Source: Sinomicrobium soli
Lineage (GTDB): Bacteria > Bacteroidota > Bacteroidia > Flavobacteriales > Flavobacteriaceae
Reading direction: 5' to 3'
Length of the DNA: 64,000 nucleotides
Assembly: GCF_003285545.1 (NCBI RefSeq)
Contig: NZ_QLNV01000008.1
Span: 62,001-126,000 of the forward strand
In this document: positions 59,388-64,000 of the stretch, piece by piece
How the letters are laid out: the number at the start of each line of letters is the position of its first letter
Position numbering within the stretch: position 1 is the stretch's first letter
Translations under genes and position numbers: made by a program
The notes under the pieces: generated by a model
What the model was told of the DNA's origin: nothing
Seen by the model: the letters and a program-made list of their open reading frames with translations, nothing else
Database searches by the model: none

Positions 59388-60437
59388 ATGAAAGCATCTT
59401 ACCGGAAGCATATCCTTCGTTTTAAAAGAGCAAGCGGTACCTCCAGGGGAGTGTTGCACGAAAAGGAAACCTGGTTTATCCTGCTGAATGATGATAACAA
59501 CGGGAAAACCGGGATCGGGGAGTGTGGCATACTTCGCAGTCTCAGTGTGGATGACCGGGAGGATTACGAAGAAAAATTGCGTTGGGCCTGCGACCATATT
59601 CATCTGGGAGAAGAAAGTCTGTATGCCGGACTAAAGGAATTTCCTTCCATACAGTTTGGCCTGGAACAGGCTTTTCGATCGCTTCGGTCGGAGCATCCTT
59701 TTTTACTCCATCCGTCTGCCTTTACGGCAGGGCGGGAGACCATCCCTATTAACGGGCTGGTGTGGATGGGAGACAAGGAGTTTATGGCACAACAGATCCG
59801 GGAAAAACTGGAACAGGGATTCGGTTGTATAAAAATGAAGATCGGAGCCATTGATTTTGAAACGGAACTGGAATTACTGCGTTCCATAAGAAAAGAGTTT
59901 TCTGTCGGGGATATCGAGATCAGGGTAGATGCCAACGGGGCTTTTACCCCCGGAAATGCCCTCGAAAAACTTCAGCGGTTATCCGGACTCGGATTACATT
60001 CTATCGAACAGCCCATAAAACAGGGGCAATGGGAATTCATGGCCGGACTATGTGAAAAAAGCCCGCTTCCGATCGCGTTGGACGAGGAACTGATCGGGAT
60101 CTTTGAAATTTCCGAAAAACAGAAACTTCTGCAGACGATCAATCCGCAATACATCATACTGAAACCAAGTCTTATAGGAGGATACCGGGGCAGCGAAGCG
60201 TGGATAGGGCTTGCGGAAAAACAGGGTACAGGCTGGTGGATCACCAGCGCCCTGGAAAGCAATATCGGGCTGAACGCCATCGCGCAATGGACGTATACGC
60301 TTCACAATCCGATGCCACAAGGGCTGGGAACGGGAAGTCTTTACACCAATAATATCGAAAGCCCGCTGGAAGTTTCGGCGGGAACCTTGCGATACGGAAA
60401 TAAAAACCAATGGAATACAACCATTTTGAAAAATTGA
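59388..60437 (+). CDS. menC: o-Succinylbenzoate synthase (enolase superfamily)
   Basis: This 349-residue enolase-superfamily enzyme has the KxK-type catalytic strand FGCIKMKIGA (about 145-154), metal ligands Asp in RVDANGAF, Glu in SIEQPI and Asp/Glu in ALDEEL, and the second catalytic Lys in YIILKPSLIGG. In a men cluster it should dehydrate SHCHC to o-succinylbenzoate. Members can also epimerise dipeptides, but the neighbours (menA, menE) settle MenC. The next gene starts 4 bp after its stop. Confidence 0.92.
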   Translation: MKASYRKHILRFKRASGTSRGVLHEKETWFILLNDDNNGKTGIGECGILRSLSVDDREDYEEKLRWACDHIHLGEESLYAGLKEFPSIQFGLEQAFRSLRSEHPFLLHPSAFTAGRETIPINGLVWMGDKEFMAQQIREKLEQGFGCIKMKIGAIDFETELELLRSIRKEFSVGDIEIRVDANGAFTPGNALEKLQRLSGLGLHSIEQPIKQGQWEFMAGLCEKSPLPIALDEELIGIFEISEKQKLLQTINPQYIILKPSLIGGYRGSEAWIGLAEKQGTGWWITSALESNIGLNAIAQWTYTLHNPMPQGLGTGSLYTNNIESPLEVSAGTLRYGNKNQWNTTILKN

Positions 60438-60441
60438 ATAT

Positions 60442-61413
60442 ATGTATATAGAACAGGCGTTTAAAGGCAGGCACGAGTTGTGGCGGTATATTATCGGGGT
60501 CTTTGTGGTCTTCGGAGGAAGCCAGATCATAGGAGGCTTCCTGTTAGGGGGAGCAATGGTGATAAAATCGATGTCGGGAGAAAATATGGATATGTCCGAC
60601 CCCATGGCTATCCTCAGAATATACGACCCCAATATCATGCTGGTACTTATGCTGCTGCCTTTTGCGCTGGGACTGCTGGGATTGATCCTGTGGATGAAAC
60701 CGGTACATGGCCTGCCTTTCGGGGTACTGCATTCCAGCAAACAGAAACTGGACTGGAAAAAAGTGTTTTTCTCCTTCGGGTTATGGGGTATTATAAGCAT
60801 ACTGTTTATCTGGATAGGGTATTTTATCGCCCCGGAAGATTATCAATGGAATTTCGAGCCGGTCCCCTTTGTTATCATGTGTGTGATCTCCGTATTGCTT
60901 ATTCCCTTACAGACCAGTTTTGAGGAATATATCTTCAGGGGGTACCTGATGCAGGGGATAGGTGCCTTTGCCAGGAACCGCTGGGTCCCGCTGGTCATTA
61001 CTTCCGTGGTATTCGGGCTGATGCATATTTTTAACCCGGAAATCGGCAAAATGGGATATGTAGCCCTGGTGGCCTATATAGGGATAGGTTTTTTCCTGGG
61101 TATCATAACGCTGATGGACGAAGGCCTGGAGCTGGCATTGGGCTTTCATGCTGCCAATAATCTTTTTATCGCCCTGTTTGTTACGGCAGACTGGACGGCC
61201 TTTCAGACCCATTCCGTATTAAAAGATCTGTCTGACCCTTCCGTAGGATTGGAGATCTTTTTCCCGTTGATAGTGCTGTACCCGTTATTGACATTTATCT
61301 TTGCCAGGAAGTACGGATGGACCGGGTGGAAGGAAAAGCTTTTCGGACGCATTAGTGTCCCTGAAGAGAATACCGGAATATTAACTGATGAATCATTACA
61401 TATAAAACCTTAG
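60442..61413 (+). CDS. CPBP-family intramembrane metalloprotease
   Basis: This 323-residue integral membrane protein has about eight helices. It carries the CPBP (CAAX protease and bacteriocin-processing) motifs: EEYIFRGYLMQG (about 160-171), FGLMHIFNPE, and FHAANNLFIALF (about 235-246). The group resembles type II CAAX proteases (Rce1-like). Its substrate is unknown; in bacteria the family covers peptide processing and immunity roles. It sits between menC and menE with 4 bp and 3 bp gaps, so it is in the same transcript. A role in menaquinone is not known. Confidence 0.85.
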   Translation: MYIEQAFKGRHELWRYIIGVFVVFGGSQIIGGFLLGGAMVIKSMSGENMDMSDPMAILRIYDPNIMLVLMLLPFALGLLGLILWMKPVHGLPFGVLHSSKQKLDWKKVFFSFGLWGIISILFIWIGYFIAPEDYQWNFEPVPFVIMCVISVLLIPLQTSFEEYIFRGYLMQGIGAFARNRWVPLVITSVVFGLMHIFNPEIGKMGYVALVAYIGIGFFLGIITLMDEGLELALGFHAANNLFIALFVTADWTAFQTHSVLKDLSDPSVGLEIFFPLIVLYPLLTFIFARKYGWTGWKEKLFGRISVPEENTGILTDESLHIKP

Positions 61414-61416
61414 TTT

Positions 61417-62523
61417 ATGTCTGTAGACACTCCTGTTCGGGATATTGAAATCACTTATAAGAACCTTCACAATCGCTTTAAGCTCAACGGTATCTATTAC
61501 GATCTCGGGGAACTGGGGCAGGTAGCCTGTACGTATATCAAGGAGGGAGATGCATACCAGAAAGCCATAGGAGACTTCCTGCTCGAATGGCTCGACAATT
61601 CGGATGTCATTACCGTAAAGACCTCCGGGTCGACCGGGACACCCAAGGAAATAGTATTGAAGAAACAGAATATGGTGCATTCTGCCCTGGCTACCGGAAA
61701 TTTTTTCGGTGTCGAAGTAGGGAACAAGGCATTGCTCTGCCTGCCTGCCGATTATATCGCCGGGAAGATGATGCTCGTCCGGGCTATCATTCTCGGGCTG
61801 GAACTCGACCTGGTACAGCCTTCGGCATCACCGTTGAAAGCTACCGGAAAAGAGTATGATTTCGTAGCGATGACCCCCATGCAGGTAGAGAACTCACTGG
61901 ATGAGATATACCGGGTAAAGACCCTGCTGGCGGGAGGCGCCCCCATGTCTGATAAACTGAAGAAAGCCTTACTGCAAACCGGTTGTAATGTTTTTGAAAC
62001 CTATGGAATGACAGAGACCATAACCCATATCGCAGCAAAAAGAATACAGGTAGGGGGAGTGGAAGATGAAGACCCCTGTTTCAGGGTAATGCCCGGGGTA
62101 ACCGTATCCCTGGACGAAAGAGGATGCCTGGTTATTCATGCTCCCGAAATTACAGATGAGACTATTGTAACCAATGACCTTGCGGAACTGGTTTCCGAAA
62201 CCGCCTTTAAATGGCTGGGACGGGCAGATCATGTCATCAATTCGGGAGGAATAAAATTAATCCCGGAACAGGTGGAGGCAAAGCTGGAAAAGCTCCTGGA
62301 AGGACGGTTCTATATCACCGGAATACCGGATGATACCCTGGGAGAAAAGCTGGTGTTGTATGTAGAAAAGCAGACCAATACCGGGTGGACCCCGGAGGGG
62401 ATACGGGAAAAAATAGATCACCTGGAAGGGCTGGACAAATACGAAAATCCCAAAGAGATCTTCATGGTCGAAAAATTCAGGGAAACTTCCAGCGGAAAGG
62501 TATTAAGAAATAACCACTTGTAA
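61417..62523 (+). CDS. menE: o-Succinylbenzoate-CoA ligase, short form
   Basis: This 368-residue AMP-binding enzyme is shorter than the usual MenE (about 450-490), lacking part of the N-terminal lobe, as in other Bacteroidota. It has the P-loop TSGSTGTPKEIVLKKQ (about 70-85), TYGMTETITHIA (about 198-209) and the C-terminal hinge GRADHVINSGGIKLIPEQVE with the final catalytic Lys in SSGKVLRN. It activates o-succinylbenzoate with ATP and CoA. Last gene of the men cluster. Confidence 0.92.
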   Translation: MSVDTPVRDIEITYKNLHNRFKLNGIYYDLGELGQVACTYIKEGDAYQKAIGDFLLEWLDNSDVITVKTSGSTGTPKEIVLKKQNMVHSALATGNFFGVEVGNKALLCLPADYIAGKMMLVRAIILGLELDLVQPSASPLKATGKEYDFVAMTPMQVENSLDEIYRVKTLLAGGAPMSDKLKKALLQTGCNVFETYGMTETITHIAAKRIQVGGVEDEDPCFRVMPGVTVSLDERGCLVIHAPEITDETIVTNDLAELVSETAFKWLGRADHVINSGGIKLIPEQVEAKLEKLLEGRFYITGIPDDTLGEKLVLYVEKQTNTGWTPEGIREKIDHLEGLDKYENPKEIFMVEKFRETSSGKVLRNNHL

Positions 62524-62586
62524 CTGTGAGAGGAATAAGCCGGCCAATTTATAATGATTTGTATTGCTTTCTTTAAAATTCAGTTA

Positions 62587-62594
62587 TATATTTG
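62587..62594 (+). promoter_or_regulatory. -7 promoter element upstream of the tRNA locus
   Basis: TATATTTG fits TAnnTTTG and lies about 18 bp before the first tRNA-like copy at 62613, suggesting that the broken copy and the tRNA-Arg are transcribed together. Confidence 0.5.
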
Positions 62595-62612
62595 CACCGC
62601 TTTTAAGCAAAT

Positions 62613-62676
62613 GGTCGCGTAGCTCAGCTGGATAGAGCATCCCGACTTATGAGTCGGGACGGTCATAGAGTTTGTT
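62613..62676 (+). pseudogene. Broken tRNA-like copy (5' half of tRNA-Arg)
   Basis: The first 29 nt (62613-62641) equal the 5' end, D arm and start of the anticodon arm of the tRNA-Arg 86 bp downstream. After that comes a different hairpin TCCCGAC-TTATGA-GTCGGGA, then CGGTCATAGAGTTTG, with no T arm (GGTTCGAATCC) and no matching 3' acceptor strand. It cannot form a normal tRNA. It looks like a partial duplication or remnant of a second tRNA gene. Confidence 0.65.
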
Positions 62677-62698
62677 GAGTATACTGAAATATAATAAT

Positions 62699-62772
62699 GG
62701 TCGCGTAGCTCAGCTGGATAGAGCATCTGCCTTCTAAGCAGACGGTCCCAGGTTCGAATCCTGGCGCGATCA
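62699..62772 (+). tRNA. tRNA-Arg (anticodon TCT)
   Basis: This is a 74-nt cloverleaf. The acceptor GGTCGCG (62699-62705) pairs with CGCGATC (62765-62771, one G-T), and the discriminator is A at 62772. The D arm GCTC/GAGC is present, along with the anticodon stem TCTGC/GCAGA around loop CTTCTAA (anticodon TCT at 62733-62735, reading AGA) and the T arm CCAGG-TTCGAAT-CCTGG. CCA is not encoded. Confidence 0.95.
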
Positions 62773-62776
62773 CTTG

Positions 62777-62819
62777 ACGGGACAAAAAGGAATTTCTTCT
62801 CTTTGTTCCGTTTTTTTTT
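62777..62819 (+). terminator. Terminator after tRNA-Arg
   Basis: CGGGACAAA (62778-62786) pairs with TTTGTTCCG (62802-62810, one G-T) and a run of nine T's follows. Confidence 0.85.
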
Positions 62820-63186
62820 GGGCATAAGAACCTGTTAATGTGTCAGATAGTGCATATAACTTCATTAACCCTACGGTTCGATCTGTCTTCTCACCGTTAA
62901 TTCTCTTGCATAGGACAATATCCTTGTCTTTTTCAACCAGGAGAACGGAGTGGATAAAGAATACCAGGATAAATCACGTGTATACAGAAGGTCATATTTA
63001 TCTCATTCGCCAGAATATCGTATATTCATTATCCCAAAGTCAAATATATAACAGTAGTATAGTACCGTGATTTATTACAAAGTAATTGAATAATACTAAG
63101 GACGAAACGACAAACAGGTAGGATGCTACCGGTTGTGGATAACAAACTACAATAAAAATGTCTATTTATAAATTCCGCTTTACAAC
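62820..63186. other. Intergenic region without clear features
   Basis: AT-rich DNA downstream of the tRNA terminator. One 76-codon frame (62840-63070) has no domain, signal or composition of a real protein. I see nothing else to report. Confidence 0.5.
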
Positions 63187-63711
63187 ATGACCAAACGAGA
63201 TTTCTTTAAGATCATTATTAAACTTTTAGGGCTTTACTTCGCCGTTTCCGCTGTTTTTAGTGATATACCGACGTATTTGAGTTATTTTACGCAGTCCAGT
63301 CATCCCGCTGTCTTTTTATGGGCTATCGGGACGATACTGGTAGTGATACTTATCTTTATAGCACTTGTATTCTTGTCTGATAAAATAGTGACTTTATTAC
63401 GATTGGACAAAGGGTTTGATGAGGACCGGATACAGTTTGAAAATTTTAACGAGGCCAACCTGGTAAAGCTGGCCATACTCATTCTCGGAGGAATACTATG
63501 GATAGATACCTTTCCCGGATTCATTACGGATTGTTTTTTGGTTTTTAAAGAGCAGGTCACCCCTAAAGGAACCGAAGATGTGATATCTGTGAAATATGGC
63601 CTTTCCGACTATTTCCGTATGGCGGTATCGGGGATAGGATTGCTCATGGGATATCTGATGTTTACCAATTATAAGAAGATCACCGGATGGCTTTTACGAA
63701 AAGAACAATAA
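63187..63711 (+). CDS. Membrane protein of unknown function
   Basis: This 174-residue protein has four hydrophobic segments, at about residues 10-28, 40-66, 90-112 and 143-160, with a basic start (MTKRDFFKIIIKLLG) and a basic end (KKITGWLLRKEQ). It shows a DRIQFENFNEANLVKLAI loop and no enzymatic motif. Similar small membrane proteins occur in Flavobacteriaceae but I know of no function. It is transcribed alone; the next coding signal is about 140 bp downstream. Confidence 0.6.
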   Translation: MTKRDFFKIIIKLLGLYFAVSAVFSDIPTYLSYFTQSSHPAVFLWAIGTILVVILIFIALVFLSDKIVTLLRLDKGFDEDRIQFENFNEANLVKLAILILGGILWIDTFPGFITDCFLVFKEQVTPKGTEDVISVKYGLSDYFRMAVSGIGLLMGYLMFTNYKKITGWLLRKEQ

Positions 63712-63854
63712 AGATCATTGCTCCGTAAGATAATTGTAGATGATTTGTAGTCACTTTTTAACTACTTGTAGTCGGTTCATAGATGGTCGGAATGATGCCG
63801 CAAAGTAGTCCTGTGCTATATTTGCGATTGAAGTATAACCTTTAACCTGCTACA

Positions 63855-63935
63855 ATGAACAAGGAAACCTATTCAAAGACGTTTTCTTCTGAAGCTGCCG
63901 TCGGGTGGCAATGCATAGACGGTGCTGCATTGTAA
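63855..63935 (+). pseudogene. Possible N-terminal remnant of a SUFU-domain protein
   Basis: ATG 63855 opens a 26-codon frame that stops at TAA 63933-63935. The residues FSSEAAVGWQCIDGAL resemble the start of the bacterial suppressor-of-fused (SUFU) domain, which opens with a GWxxI-type helix before KLY. Nothing of the following domain is seen in any frame before the next gene. It may be a truncated copy. A -7 element TATATTTG lies at 63817-63824. The resemblance is short and from memory. Confidence 0.3.
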
Positions 63936-63964
63936 ATGACGGATACAATAAAAACAACACGTAT

Positions 63965-64000
63965 ATGAAAACAGTACAGTTTTTAACAAGAGTCTCCCTC
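63965..64000 (+). CDS. Partial gene running off the right edge
   Basis: ATG 63965 begins MKTVQFLTRVSL and stays open to the end of the window, 12 codons. The start resembles the basic-hydrophobic beginning of a signal peptide. Too short to name. Confidence 0.35.
   Translation, partial: MKTVQFLTRVSL

Noticed and set aside
62613-62676. A second functional tRNA
   Set aside because: No T arm, no matching acceptor strand, and an anticodon stem of the wrong geometry.
62840-63070. 76-codon frame after the tRNA terminator
   Set aside because: Composition unlike coding DNA and no recognised domain.

Overview
The window looks like a chromosomal segment of a marine-type Flavobacteriaceae bacterium (Bacteroidota). 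The evidence is SusC/SusD proteins, Bacteroidota promoter elements (TAnnTTTG at -7), menaquinone genes, a YpdA-type reductase and many lipoproteins. Intergenic DNA is rich in short dispersed repeats. No phage, complete insertion sequence or CRISPR array is visible.

Layout. 0.3-2 kb: small stress and membrane proteins. 2-6.2 kb: a DUF1704 metallopeptidase, a GshB-like ATP-grasp ligase and an aspartoacylase-like M14 hydrolase, which may form a peptide ligation/hydrolysis group. 6.2-10.5 kb: an aldehyde dehydrogenase, a 216-bp MITE-like element, and a DUF1080 plus Gfo/Idh pair for keto-sugar metabolism. A roughly 190-bp repeat occurs in opposite orientation on the two sides of 4.2-10.5 kb. 10.8-18.3 kb: UspA, three very small genes, a TauE transporter, and a second ATP-grasp enzyme followed by a response regulator and a hybrid histidine kinase.

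18.5-34.8 kb is an alginate utilization locus. It holds a GntR regulator with three operators spaced 13 bp apart, SusC, SusD, a two-domain PL6 lyase, an IPT-domain surface protein, a PL17 oligoalginate lyase, KdgF, an MFS uronate transporter, a DEH reductase (SDR), a PL7 lyase and an esterase-like hydrolase. Polymer is cut at the surface, imported, degraded to unsaturated monomer, linearised by KdgF and reduced to KDG. KDG kinase and aldolase are absent. A short in-frame remnant between the SDR and PL7 genes resembles the start of a PfkB kinase.

34.8-44.8 kb: an M3 peptidase, a cold-shock protein, two transporters or membrane proteins, then a damage-inducible mutagenesis cassette. That cassette is a LexA-like XRE-S24 repressor divergent from dinB-dnaE, with TGGAA-N3-TTCCA operators between them. 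44.8-52.4 kb: a truncated sigma-like gene, an LpxH-like phosphoesterase, aroC, a DAACS symporter, YpdA, a small anchored protein, alanine dehydrogenase and a membrane protein.

52.4-56.8 kb is the most unusual part. A 110-residue exported protein consists of a signal sequence plus six 14-residue repeats whose DNA differences are synonymous. It is divergent from an orphan outer-membrane beta-barrel receptor, and a secreted papain-like protease follows. 56.8-62.5 kb: menB, menA, UPF0173, menC, a CPBP protease and menE. 62.6-64 kb: a broken tRNA-like copy in front of tRNA-Arg(TCT), a membrane protein, a possible SUFU-family remnant, and a gene running off the right edge.
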